From Streptomyces ficellus (GTDB lineage Bacteria; Actinomycetota; Actinomycetes; Streptomycetales; Streptomycetaceae): DNA of 64,000 nt. The position numbers and the translations under genes were made by a program. The notes beneath the pieces are model-generated. The model saw only the letters and a program-made list of their open reading frames with translations, had not been told where the DNA came from and did not search any database. Location of the stretch: positions 62,001 through 126,000 of the forward strand of contig NZ_JAUEPL010000002.1 of assembly GCF_030406405.1 (NCBI RefSeq). Reading direction: 5' to 3'. Below are positions 1 to 7,638 of the stretch, in pieces (positions within the stretch are counted from its first letter, which is position 1; every line of letters begins with the position of its first letter).

Positions 1-2
1 AC

Positions 3-512
3 TCGCCGATCTTCCGGGCGCCGTTCATGGCCACCGCGTGCGCCACGGTGTCCGCGCCGGCCGTCGGGTTGGCCAGGGCCGCCAAGGAGAGCTTCTTCGA
101 GCGACTGCCGGGGCGGAAGATCAGCTACACCACCTATGAGAACCAGGCCGAGGCCCCCGTGACGCACCTCCAGGTCGCCGAGGCCATCACCAGGATCGAC
201 GAGGCGGAGTTCCACGCCCGGCGGGCGGCCGACCTGGTCGACACCAACGCCTACGGCGCCAAGCCCTGGTCGCTGGAGGAGCGCGCCCGTGTCCGGCTCG
301 ACCTCGGCGCGGTCTGCCTGCGCGCCAAGGAGGCCGTGGACATCCTCAACACCGCCAGCGGTGGTTCGTCGGTCTTCACCACGGTGCCGATCCAGCGCAT
401 CCAGCGCGACGTCCAGACGCTCAACCTGCACGCGATCCTGCACCCGAACACCAACCTCGAGCTGTACGGGCGGGTCGCCTGCGGGCTCGAACCGAACACC
501 CTCTACGTGTAG
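3..512 (+). CDS. Flavin-dependent monooxygenase, acyl-CoA dehydrogenase fold (5' truncated by window edge)
   Basis: Only the C-terminal part, about 169 codons, is present; the frame is open to the left edge. The residues resemble the C-terminal helical domain of group D flavin monooxygenases (HsaA-like), with RIDEAEFHARRAADLVD and a conserved tail ending in a G-L-E-P region. Such enzymes use reduced flavin supplied by a separate reductase to hydroxylate aromatic or polyketide substrates; the flavin reductase gene near 30 kb is a possible partner. A full-length relative lies at 12077-13315. The stop is followed 37 bases later by the start of a P450, so the two are probably co-transcribed. Substrate unknown. 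Confidence 0.75.
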   Translation, partial: SPIFRAPFMATACATVSAPAVGLARAAKESFFERLPGRKISYTTYENQAEAPVTHLQVAEAITRIDEAEFHARRAADLVDTNAYGAKPWSLEERARVRLDLGAVCLRAKEAVDILNTASGGSSVFTTVPIQRIQRDVQTLNLHAILHPNTNLELYGRVACGLEPNTLYV

Positions 513-549
513 CCACGACGGGGTCCTGCCCCCATCTTTGGAGGCCGTT

Positions 550-1818
550 GTGCCACACCACCCCCCGATCGCCATCGACCGTACCGGCGCCGACATCCAC
601 GCCGAACTCGCCGCGCTGCGCCGCCGGGGCCCGGTGTCCCGCATCGAGCTGCCCGGGTCCGTTCCGGCCTGGTCGGTGACCGGCTACGACGCCGCCCTGC
701 GCGTTCTGGGCGATCCGCGGTTCTCGAAGGACCCCAGGAAGCACTGGCCCGCGTTCCGCAACGGGGAGATCGGCGCGGACTTCCCGCTCATCGGGTGGGT
801 GCTGATGGACAACCTGACCACAGCGCACGGCAGCGACCACAGCAGGCTGAGGCGGCTGACGGCCAAGGCGTTCACTCCTCGCCGGGTCGAGGCGATGCGT
901 CCGGTGATCGAACAGGCGGCGACGGAGCTGCTGGACGAGCTGGCCGCCGTGGCGCCCGGCGAGAGTGTGGACCTGAAGAAGCGCTTCGCCCATCCGCTGC
1001 CGGCCCGGGTCATCTCCGACCTCTTCGGCGTCCCCCCGGAGGAGCGCACCGAGCTGCTGCGCGGCGGCGAGGTGAACGTCGACACGACCACCAGCCCCGA
1101 AGACGCGGCGGCGAACGTCGAGCGCTGGCACCAGCAGATGCACGAATTCGTGGAGCGCAAGCGCCGGGCGCCGGGAGACGACCTCACCAGCGACCTGATC
1201 GCCGCTCAGGAGGCGGACGGGAGCCGGCTGAGCCCGTCCGAGCTCGTGGGCACCCTGCACCTGATGCTCGCGACGGGCACCGAGCCGGTGATGAACCTCA
1301 TCGGCAACGCGGTCCACGCGCTGCTCACCCACCCGGAGCAGTACGAGCAGGTCCGGAAGGGAGACGCCGACTGGGACGACGTGATCGAGGAGACGCTCCG
1401 CGCCGAGGCACCGGTGGCACACCTGCCGTTCAGGTTCGCCACGGAGGACGTGGAGGTCGGAGGCGTGACCATACGGCAGGGCGACCCGGTCCTCGTCGCG
1501 TTCGCCGCCGTCGGCCGGGACCCGGCGGTCCATGGGGCGAGTGCCGACCGGTTCGAACTGTCCCGGGAGGACAAGACCCACCTCTCGTTCGGGCACGGGA
1601 TCTACCGCTGCATCGGCATGCCACTGGCCCGCGCCGAGCTGGCCATCGCGCTGCCCGCACTGTTCCAGCGCTTCCCGGACATCGAACTGGCCGTCCCGCC
1701 GGACCGGATCAGACCGCAGAGCACGTTCATCATGAACGGGCTGGAGTCCTTGCCGGTACGGCTCGGACCGGTGGGTGGTCGTCCGGTGGGTGGTCGTCCG
1801 ATGGGTGGTCGCGGATGA
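550..1818 (+). CDS. Cytochrome P450 with atypical I-helix
   Basis: 422-residue bacterial P450. The GTG start was chosen because GGAGG precedes it by six bases and the protein then begins like other P450s; the open frame extends further upstream but overlaps the preceding gene. The haem-binding loop reads FGHGIYRCIG with the Cys ligand, and the K-helix ExxR is in EETLR. The I-helix motif is TGTEP, where most P450s have (A/G)Gx(D/E)T, so the oxygen-activating Thr is replaced by Pro. The C-terminus ends in a Gly/Arg tail encoded by a 15-bp tandem repeat. The stop overlaps the next start (ATGA). Probably a tailoring oxidase of the enediyne cluster; substrate unknown. Confidence 0.88.
   Translation: MPHHPPIAIDRTGADIHAELAALRRRGPVSRIELPGSVPAWSVTGYDAALRVLGDPRFSKDPRKHWPAFRNGEIGADFPLIGWVLMDNLTTAHGSDHSRLRRLTAKAFTPRRVEAMRPVIEQAATELLDELAAVAPGESVDLKKRFAHPLPARVISDLFGVPPEERTELLRGGEVNVDTTTSPEDAAANVERWHQQMHEFVERKRRAPGDDLTSDLIAAQEADGSRLSPSELVGTLHLMLATGTEPVMNLIGNAVHALLTHPEQYEQVRKGDADWDDVIEETLRAEAPVAHLPFRFATEDVEVGGVTIRQGDPVLVAFAAVGRDPAVHGASADRFELSREDKTHLSFGHGIYRCIGMPLARAELAIALPALFQRFPDIELAVPPDRIRPQSTFIMNGLESLPVRLGPVGGRPVGGRPMGGRG
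1771..1814 (+). repeat. Three-unit 15-bp tandem repeat at the 3' end of the P450 gene
   Basis: Two identical copies of GTGGGTGGTCGTCCG are followed by a third copy with changes (ATGGGTGGTCGCGG). They encode the tail VGGRPVGGRPMGGRG and end one base before the start of the next gene. The likely origin is replication slippage. Confidence 0.9.
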
Positions 1819-2831
1819 AGGCCGCCGTCATCGCGGCGCCGAAGGCGCCCTGGGAGATCCGGGAGGTCCCGACTCCCGAGCCGGGTCCGGGCGAGGTCCT
1901 GGTCAGGGTGCGCGCCTGCGGCATCTGCCACAACGACATCTGGACCGCACAGGGCGTCTTCCCGTTCCCCTCCTTCAGCCCGGCGGTCACCGGGCACGAG
2001 GCCGCGGGCGAGATCGTGGGGCTGGGCCCCGGGGTGACGAGCCGGCGGCTCGGCGACCGGGTCGGAACGACGTGGGTGCAGGAGACCTGCGGGCGATGCG
2101 CCTACTGCCGTCGCAATCTCCCGCTCACCGGCCAGTCGGGGATGAACTGCGCCGCGTCGGTGATGACCGGGCTCAACACCCAGGGCGGCCACGCCGAGTA
2201 CCTCTGCGTCAAGGCGGCGAGCACGGTGCTGCTCCCGGAGGGGCTCGACTACACGACCGCCGCGCCGGTGCTGTGTGCGGGCTACACCTCGTGGAGTGCC
2301 TTGCGGGCGGCACAGCCGCAGCCCCATGAGCGGGTCGCCGTGCTGGGCATCGGAGGACTGGGGCACATGGCCGTCCAGTTCTCCCGCGCCTGCGGCTTCG
2401 ACACGGTGGCCGTCACCAGCTCGCCCGACAAGCACGACCTGGCGGTCCAGCTCGGTGCCGGCACGGTGGTGGCCGACGGAACCGAGCTGCGCAAGGCGGG
2501 CGGCGCCGACGTCATCCTGGTCACCGGCATCTCCTACCGGTCCGCCACGGACGCCTTGCAGGGACTGCGCCCCGGCGGCCGTATCGTCCTGGCCACCATC
2601 GACCCGAGCAACTCGTTCACCATCGACCCGGCGACTCCGTTCTGGTCACTGCGCCAGCAGGTCATCGGTGCCACGCACAACGGCCTGCGGTACCTGACCG
2701 AGGCCCTCGACCTCGTCGGCAGCGGATCCGTCACACCGGTCTACGAGGTCTTCCCGAAGGAAGAGGTCTCCGAAGCCGTCGCGAGGGCGGAGGCCGGCAA
2801 GGTCCGGTTCCGGGCGGTCGTGACCTACTGA
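1815..2831 (+). CDS. Zinc-dependent alcohol dehydrogenase (MDR family)
   Basis: 338 residues, the usual length for single-domain medium-chain dehydrogenases. Catalytic zinc residues are visible: Cys in RACGICHNDIW, His-Glu in GHEAAGE and Cys in VLCAGYT. The structural zinc cysteines lie in CGRCAYC and, after a seven- to ten-residue insertion, MNC. The NAD(P)-binding turn is GIGGLGHMAVQ. The ATG overlaps the P450 stop, so the two are translationally coupled and the dehydrogenase may oxidise an alcohol made by the P450. A perfect 11-bp hairpin follows the stop. Substrate not predictable. Confidence 0.9.
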   Translation: MKAAVIAAPKAPWEIREVPTPEPGPGEVLVRVRACGICHNDIWTAQGVFPFPSFSPAVTGHEAAGEIVGLGPGVTSRRLGDRVGTTWVQETCGRCAYCRRNLPLTGQSGMNCAASVMTGLNTQGGHAEYLCVKAASTVLLPEGLDYTTAAPVLCAGYTSWSALRAAQPQPHERVAVLGIGGLGHMAVQFSRACGFDTVAVTSSPDKHDLAVQLGAGTVVADGTELRKAGGADVILVTGISYRSATDALQGLRPGGRIVLATIDPSNSFTIDPATPFWSLRQQVIGATHNGLRYLTEALDLVGSGSVTPVYEVFPKEEVSEAVARAEAGKVRFRAVVTY

Positions 2832-2852
2832 CCCGGCGGCCCGCACCCCCGG

Positions 2853-2881
2853 AGCGGGGCGCGTTTCAGGCGCGCCCCGCT
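2853..2881 (+). terminator. Factor-independent hairpin after the alcohol dehydrogenase
   Basis: A perfect 11-bp GC-rich stem (AGCGGGGCGCG/CGCGCCCCGCT) with a 7-base loop, without a U-tract, as is common in Streptomyces. It separates the P450-dehydrogenase unit from the sigma-dependent promoter that follows. Confidence 0.75.
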
Positions 2882-2921
2882 GGACCGCTGGTGGGAGGCG
2901 GGAAAAAATCTTGAGCGCCGA

Positions 2922-2948
2922 TGTCGAGAAGGGCGCATCGGCACCGAC
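2922..2948 (+). promoter_or_regulatory. ECF42-type promoter upstream of the first DGPF gene
   Basis: A TGTCGA -35 element, a 17-base spacer and a CGAC -10 element. From memory, TGTCGA with CGA/TC is the published motif of ECF42 sigma factors. An identical motif with the same 17-base spacer precedes the other DGPF gene on the opposite strand (10598-10624). A GGGAAAAAA tract sits about 15 bases upstream. The cognate sigma factor gene is 1.5 kb downstream. Confidence 0.8.
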
Positions 2949-2998
2949 GAAGAGGTGAAGAGGCGCGCTGGACGTCTCACGTCGCAAGGAGCAACACG

Positions 2999-3364
2999 AT
3001 GAAGTACCTGATCATGATGTACCCGAACGCCGAGGTCATGGACGCGCTGTCGGAGGAGGAGCGCAACGCCGTATTCCAGGGTCACGGCGAGTTCATGACG
3101 AAGATCAAGGAGACCGGTGAGTTCGTCGGCACCGTCGCCCTGGCCGGAACCGACGAGAGCTCCGTGGTGCGCGTGCGCGACGGGGTGCCGGCGGTGACGG
3201 ACGGTCCGTACGCCGAGTCCAAGGAGTTCATGGGCGGTTACTACGTCGTCGACGTCAAGGACCGGGACCGCGCCCACGAGGTCGCCGCGATGATCCCGGA
3301 CGCGGCGGTCGAGGGCCTGGGAATCGAGGTCCGGCCGATCATCTTCGAGGACACGTCGGCGTGA
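2999..3364 (+). CDS. DGPF/YCII-family protein
   Basis: 121-residue single-domain protein of the YCII-like (DGPF) family, recognised from the MKYLIMMYPN opening, the DGPYAESKEF motif and the GIEVRPI end. Starting at this ATG gives the family's usual length, with AAGGAG six bases upstream. These ferredoxin-like-fold proteins are genomically linked to ECF42 sigma factors; their biochemical role is unclear. Here the gene sits behind an ECF42-type promoter and upstream of the sigma factor gene. A second family member is at 10177-10545. Confidence 0.9.
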   Translation: MKYLIMMYPNAEVMDALSEEERNAVFQGHGEFMTKIKETGEFVGTVALAGTDESSVVRVRDGVPAVTDGPYAESKEFMGGYYVVDVKDRDRAHEVAAMIPDAAVEGLGIEVRPIIFEDTSA

Positions 3365-3370
3365 CTCCCC

Positions 3371-3396
3371 GCCCGGGGGCCTTCGCGCCCCCGGGC
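3371..3396 (+). terminator. Hairpin terminator after the DGPF gene
   Basis: A perfect 10-bp stem (GCCCGGGGGC/GCCCCCGGGC) with a 6-base loop, ten bases beyond the DGPF stop. It would isolate the DGPF gene from the following SDR. Confidence 0.75.
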
Positions 3397-3444
3397 CCCG
3401 CTCCCCCTCGGGACCCCGCCCGCCTCCGTAGCGAGAGGACGTAC

Positions 3445-4239
3445 GTGCAGATGAAGGTTCCGGAGTTGCTTCGCGACAAGGTCGTCGTCGTGTCGGGTGT
3501 GGGCCCCGGGCTCGGCCGGACGCTCGCCGTACGGTGCGCCCAGGCCGGGGCCGACGTCGTCCTCGCGGCGCGTACCTCGTCCTGCCTCGACGAGGTGGCC
3601 AAGGCCGTCGAGGAGACCGGGCGCCGCGCTCTGGCGGTCCCGACCGACATCACCGATCCGGTCGCCGCCGAAGCACTCGCCGCCGCCGCGCTCGACACGT
3701 TCGGCAGGGTCGACACCCTGATCAACAACGCGCTCGTGGAGCCACCCCACACCGAGCTGCTCGATACCCCTCTGGACGACATCCGCCCCGGCATGGAGGT
3801 GGGCGTCTACGCGGCGCTGCGCCTGTCGCGGCTGTTCGCCCGGGCGCTGAGCGACAGCCAGGGTTCGATCGTCATGGTCAACTCGTCGGTACTGCGCCAC
3901 TCCAAGCGCGCCTGCGGTGCCTACAAGATCGCCAAGTCCGCGTTGCTCGCGCTGGCCCAGAGCCTGTCCACGGAGCTGGGCCCGCGGGGCATCCGCGTCA
4001 ACAGCGTGGCTCCGGGCCCGATGTGGACCGACAAGGTGCAGGCCTTCATCGGGGTGCTCGCGGCCGCGCGTGGCATGTCGCTCCAGGAGGGGTACGACGA
4101 GGTGGCCGCCGACATGGACCTTCGCCGTCTGCAGAGCCCGGAGGAGACCGCCGACGCGGTGATCTTCCTGGCCTCGGACATGGCGCGTGCCGTCACGGGC
4201 CACTGCCTCGACGTCAACTGCGGCGAGTACCACCACTGA
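3445..4239 (+). CDS. Short-chain dehydrogenase/reductase
   Basis: 264-residue classical SDR: cofactor loop GVGPGLG, NNA motif (LINNALVEPP), catalytic Ser (VNSSV), then Tyr and Lys in AYKIAK. The GTG start is preferred over the ATG two codons later because GAGAGGA lies five bases before it. It is strikingly similar to the SDR at 23655-24428, sharing the atypical GVGPGLG loop, the RHSKR segment and the same GEYHH ending, so the two are paralogues in one cluster. Probably a cluster ketoreductase or alcohol dehydrogenase; substrate unknown. Confidence 0.9.
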   Translation: MQMKVPELLRDKVVVVSGVGPGLGRTLAVRCAQAGADVVLAARTSSCLDEVAKAVEETGRRALAVPTDITDPVAAEALAAAALDTFGRVDTLINNALVEPPHTELLDTPLDDIRPGMEVGVYAALRLSRLFARALSDSQGSIVMVNSSVLRHSKRACGAYKIAKSALLALAQSLSTELGPRGIRVNSVAPGPMWTDKVQAFIGVLAAARGMSLQEGYDEVAADMDLRRLQSPEETADAVIFLASDMARAVTGHCLDVNCGEYHH

Positions 4240-4260
4240 GCCGGCAACCCCCTTCGCCCC

Positions 4261-4281
4261 GGCGGGCTTCGCGGGCCCGCC
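4261..4281 (+). terminator. Weak hairpin after the SDR gene
   Basis: A 7-bp stem (GGCGGGC/GCCCGCC) with a TTCGCGG loop, 21 bases after the SDR stop. Short, so only a candidate terminator. Confidence 0.4.
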
Positions 4282-4427
4282 CCCCGGGCGGCCTGCGGTA
4301 CGGTGTCGGCACCGGCTGCCGGGCGATCGGCAGTGCCGTGAGCCGCACGACAGGGGATGGTCCGAGTTCGTATGACTGCCGCAGCGCTTCTCCTCTCCGC
4401 GCTTCCGGCTCGTCGCCGGGGAACCCG

Positions 4428-5681
4428 GTGAACCGCGACACCGACGTCGGCGCCCAGCTGCGAGACCTGATCCCCCAGGTGGTGGGCGCCCTGGTCCGCC
4501 GCTACGGCCGGTTCGAGGAGTGCGAGGACGCCGCCCAGGACGCGTTGCTCGACGCGACCGTGCAATGGCGCAGGGACGGCGTCCCCGACAATCCGCTCGG
4601 CTGGCTGACGAGGGTCGCCCACCGCAGGCTCGCCGACCGTGCCCGCAGCGACATCGCCCGCCGCCGCCGGGAGGCCACGGTGGCGGCCATGGTCCGCGCG
4701 GACGAACCGGTGGAGTCCGGCCCCGCCGGCCACCACCCGTCTGACCAGGACGATTCGCTCATCCTGCTCTTCCTCTGCTGTCACCCGAGTCTCTCCCCGT
4801 CGTCCCAACTGGCGCTCACCCTGCGGGCGTGCGGTGGGCTGACCACCGGTCAGATAGCGCGCGCCTTCCTGGTGCCCGAAGCGACGATGGCGCAGCGCAT
4901 CAGCCGTGCGAAGCAACGCATCCGGGACGCGGGCGCGAAGTTCGAACTGCCGCCGCCCGAGGACCGGCCGGGGCGGCTCGGCGTGGTCCTGCACGTGCTC
5001 TACCTGATCTTCAACGAGGGATACACCAGCACCTCCGGTGCCGACCTCCACCAGGTGGAGCTGACCCGCGAGGCGATCCGGCTGACGCGCGCACTGCGCC
5101 GCGCGATGCCCGACAGCCCGGAGGTGACGGGCCTGCTCGCGCTCATGCTGCTGACCGATGCCCGGCGGCCCGCAAGGACCGACGACGACGGGAACCTCGT
5201 CCCGCTCGCCGAACAGGATCGGACCCGCTGGGACACGGCAGCCCTCAAAGAGGGCGTCGCACTCACCACCGAGGCGCTCGCCCGCGAGCCGATGGGCCCC
5301 TACCAGCTACAGGCCGCCATCGCCGCGGTGCACGCCGACGCGTCGAGCGCCGACGAGACCGACTGGCGGCAGATCGTCATCCTGTACCGCCTGCTCGAAC
5401 AGGTGTCCCCCAACCCCATGGTCACGCTGAACCACGCCGTCGCGGCGGCCATGGCCCACGGACCGCGGGCCGGCCTCGACCTGCTCCGCCCGCTCGACGA
5501 GGACGACCGGGTGGCCGACCACCACCGGCTCCACGCCGTCCGTGGCCACCTGCTGGAGATGGCCGGCGACCTTCCCGCGGCCCGCGAGAGCTATCGGGAA
5601 GCGGCGCGGCGCACGGCCAGCCTCCCGGAGCGGCGCTTCCTGGAATCCCGGGCCGATCGTTTGAGCAAGCCGAACGGGTGA
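4428..5681 (+). CDS. ECF sigma factor, ECF42/SigI-like with C-terminal TPR-like extension
   Basis: 417 residues, more than twice a simple ECF sigma factor. Sigma-2 region near residues 10-75 (EDAAQDALLDATVQW, NPLGWLTRVAHRR); sigma-4 helix-turn-helix near 110-165 (LTTGQIARAFLVPEATMAQRISRAK); then about 250 helical residues with the LYLIFNEGY segment typical of the SigI/ECF42 type, where a TPR-like domain replaces an anti-sigma factor. The GTG is preceded by GGGGAA; an in-frame GTG 30 codons upstream is less likely. It probably transcribes the two DGPF genes through TGTCGA-N17-CGAC promoters. It is divergent from none of its targets and shows no such motif in front of itself. Confidence 0.9.
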   Translation: MNRDTDVGAQLRDLIPQVVGALVRRYGRFEECEDAAQDALLDATVQWRRDGVPDNPLGWLTRVAHRRLADRARSDIARRRREATVAAMVRADEPVESGPAGHHPSDQDDSLILLFLCCHPSLSPSSQLALTLRACGGLTTGQIARAFLVPEATMAQRISRAKQRIRDAGAKFELPPPEDRPGRLGVVLHVLYLIFNEGYTSTSGADLHQVELTREAIRLTRALRRAMPDSPEVTGLLALMLLTDARRPARTDDDGNLVPLAEQDRTRWDTAALKEGVALTTEALAREPMGPYQLQAAIAAVHADASSADETDWRQIVILYRLLEQVSPNPMVTLNHAVAAAMAHGPRAGLDLLRPLDEDDRVADHHRLHAVRGHLLEMAGDLPAARESYREAARRTASLPERRFLESRADRLSKPNG

Positions 5682-5798
5682 CACGCCGCGCCCCGCGGAC
5701 CTCCCGGGAAAAAAGTTCCGCGATGTGGCGCAAGAATCCCCTCCCCGCTCCGACGACGTCGTGAACGACATCCTTACGAGCGAGAGGACGAACACGAC

Positions 5799-7358
5799 AT
5801 GACCGTCACTGCGGCGGTAACAAGCCCCACACAAACCGGAGCACGGCCCTGGTGGGCGCTCGCGGTCCTCGCGCTGCCGACGCTGCTGGTCGCGCTCGAC
5901 GCCAATGTCCTGCTCCTGGCACTGCCCAAGCTCACCGCCGACCTCGGCGCCAGCAACGTCCAGCAGCTGTGGATCACCGACGCCTACGGTTTCATGGTCG
6001 CCGGCCTGGTGATCACCATGGGCACCCTCGGCGACCGGATCGGGCGCCGCCGGCTCCTGATGATCGGCATGGCGGTCTTCGCCCTGGCCTCGCTCGCCTG
6101 CGCCTGGGCGACCGACCCGATCATGCTGATCGTGGCGCGGGCCGTGCAGGGCATGGCAGGTGCCACGCTGATGCCGTCCACCCTCGCCCTGATCAGCAAC
6201 ATCTTCCGGGACGACAGGCAGCGCGGGAAGGCCATCTCCATCTGGGCGACCTGCACCTTCACGGGCGCCGCGCTCGGGCCCGTGCTCGGCGGCCTGCTGC
6301 TCGTCCCCTTCTGGTGGGGCGCGGTGTTCCTGCTCGCCATCCCGGTCGCGGCGGTGGTGCTGATCGCCGGGCCCGTGCTGCTCCCGGAGTTCCGCCCCGA
6401 GAAGGCACGGCGCCTGGACATCACCAGTGTCGTGCTCTCCCTGCTCGGGATCCTTCCGGTCGTGTTCGCGGTCAAGGTGCTCTCGCTGGGCAACGGGAGC
6501 GCCCTGTCCGCCGGGGTGGCGCTGATCGTGGGCCTGGTCTTCGGCACCCTGTTCGTGCGCCGTCAGCTCCGCGTCGACGACCCGCTGCTCGACCTCCGGC
6601 TCTTCGCGAACAGCTCGTTCACGCTCATCCTCTCCGCGCTGGCGCTGGCCGGGATGGTCCTGGCGGGAACGGCGCTGACCGTCACCCAGCTGCTGCAGAC
6701 GGTGCTCGGGTACTCCCCGCTGGCCTCGGCCGTGTGGTTCATGCCGATGGGCCTGTTCATGGCGGTGGGGACGATGTCCACACCGGCGCTGACGCGCGTG
6801 ATCACGCCGCGGACCGCGATCATCGGCGGCATGTTCCTCTCCGCGATCGGAGCGGCGGTGCTGATTCTGGTGGACGACGGCCACGGTGCCTGGGCGTCCG
6901 TGCTCGGTGCCGCGGTCGTCGGCCTGGGAGCCGGTCCGCTGTTCGCGCTCGGCACCGGACTGGTGGTCGACTCGGTGCCCCCGGAGCGCGCGGGTTCCGC
7001 CGCGTCGATGGCGGAAACCGCCAACTACCTCGGCGGTGCGCTCGGGCTGGCGGTGCTCGGCACGGTCAGCTCCGCGGTCTACAGCCACCGCGTGAGTGAC
7101 GCCCTGCCCACGGGGCTGGGCGGCGCCGCCACGGAGCGCGCGCAGGAGACCGTCGCCGGGGCCGCCGCCGAGGCGTCGCACCTGGGGTCCGACGCCTCGG
7201 CCGCGCTGTTGCAGGCGGCGCACTCCGCGTTCCTGAACGGGCTGAACGTGGTCGCCGTGATCTCCACCGCCGTCTTCGTCCTGCTGGCGGTCCTGGCGGG
7301 GGTTCACTTCCAGCGGGCCGGCCGCCCGGCGGCGACTGAACCGGTGAGCAGCGACTGA
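5799..7358 (+). CDS. MFS drug exporter, DHA2 (14-TM) family
   Basis: 519 residues with about 14 hydrophobic segments, the size of QacA/DHA2 antiporters. Family motifs visible: LDANVLLLALPKL in TM1, WITDAYGFMVAGLVITMGTLGDRIGRR across TM2-3, and the TM5 antiporter motif region ALGPVLGGLL. GAGAGGA precedes the ATG. Such pumps expel antibiotics using the proton gradient; C-1027 producers carry an analogous pump, so self-resistance and export of the enediyne is the natural inference. The 117-base upstream gap carries a GGGAAAAAA tract like the one before the DGPF gene but no correctly spaced ECF42 promoter. Confidence 0.9.
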   Translation: MTVTAAVTSPTQTGARPWWALAVLALPTLLVALDANVLLLALPKLTADLGASNVQQLWITDAYGFMVAGLVITMGTLGDRIGRRRLLMIGMAVFALASLACAWATDPIMLIVARAVQGMAGATLMPSTLALISNIFRDDRQRGKAISIWATCTFTGAALGPVLGGLLLVPFWWGAVFLLAIPVAAVVLIAGPVLLPEFRPEKARRLDITSVVLSLLGILPVVFAVKVLSLGNGSALSAGVALIVGLVFGTLFVRRQLRVDDPLLDLRLFANSSFTLILSALALAGMVLAGTALTVTQLLQTVLGYSPLASAVWFMPMGLFMAVGTMSTPALTRVITPRTAIIGGMFLSAIGAAVLILVDDGHGAWASVLGAAVVGLGAGPLFALGTGLVVDSVPPERAGSAASMAETANYLGGALGLAVLGTVSSAVYSHRVSDALPTGLGGAATERAQETVAGAAAEASHLGSDASAALLQAAHSAFLNGLNVVAVISTAVFVLLAVLAGVHFQRAGRPAATEPVSSD

Positions 7359-7390
7359 CTGAGCCGGTGAGCAGCGACTGAACCGATGAG
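7332..7390 (+). repeat. Imperfect tandem repeat over the exporter stop codon
   Basis: Three copies of a unit like GCGACTGAACCGGTGAGCA (about 19, 23 and 17 bases). The first encodes the last codons of the MFS protein and the others lie after the stop. Confidence 0.8.
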
Positions 7391-7391
7391 C

Positions 7392-7417
7392 GACGCGGGG
7401 CCCTCGGGCCCCGCGTC
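7392..7417. terminator. Bidirectional hairpin between convergent genes
   Basis: A perfect 12-bp stem (GACGCGGGGCCC/GGGCCCCGCGTC) with a 2-base centre, lying between the convergent exporter and ferredoxin genes; it can serve both strands. Confidence 0.8.
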
Positions 7418-7430
7418 GGCTGTGACGTAC

Positions 7431-7628
7431 CTACTGCTCGGTCAGGTACAGCGTGCGCGTCGGGCAGTCGTCGACCGCGTCCCGTGCCTTCTCCAGGTGG
7501 ACGCCCGCCACCTGGTCGACCAGCACGACGACTGTCGCGTCGTCGTCGCTCTGGTCGAACAGCTCGGGCGCCGCGAGGAAGCACCGGCCCGCGCCGACGC
7601 AGGTGTCCGAGTGGGCCCGGATCCGCAT
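7431..7628 (-). CDS. Small ferredoxin for P450
   Basis: 65 residues with Cys in DTCVGAGRC (two Cys six apart) and a later Cys in DDCPTRT, the pattern of 3Fe-4S-type ferredoxins that feed electrons to Streptomyces P450s. GGGGGAGGG precedes the ATG. It begins ten bases after the P450 stop on the same strand, an arrangement typical of CYP105-ferredoxin pairs, so it is probably the electron donor of that P450. Confidence 0.9.
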   Translation of the reverse strand: MRIRAHSDTCVGAGRCFLAAPELFDQSDDDATVVVLVDQVAGVHLEKARDAVDDCPTRTLYLTEQ

Positions 7629-7638
7629 GCCCTCCCCC

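Noticed and set aside
4304..4330. TGTCGG upstream of the ECF42 gene as an autoregulatory promoter
   Set aside because: No CGAC/CGATC at 16-18 bases; spacing to the nearest CGATC is 14.
5724..5754. Possible ECF42 promoter before the exporter (TGTGGC and later CGAC)
   Set aside because: The -35 deviates from TGTCGA and the spacer is 21 bases instead of 17.
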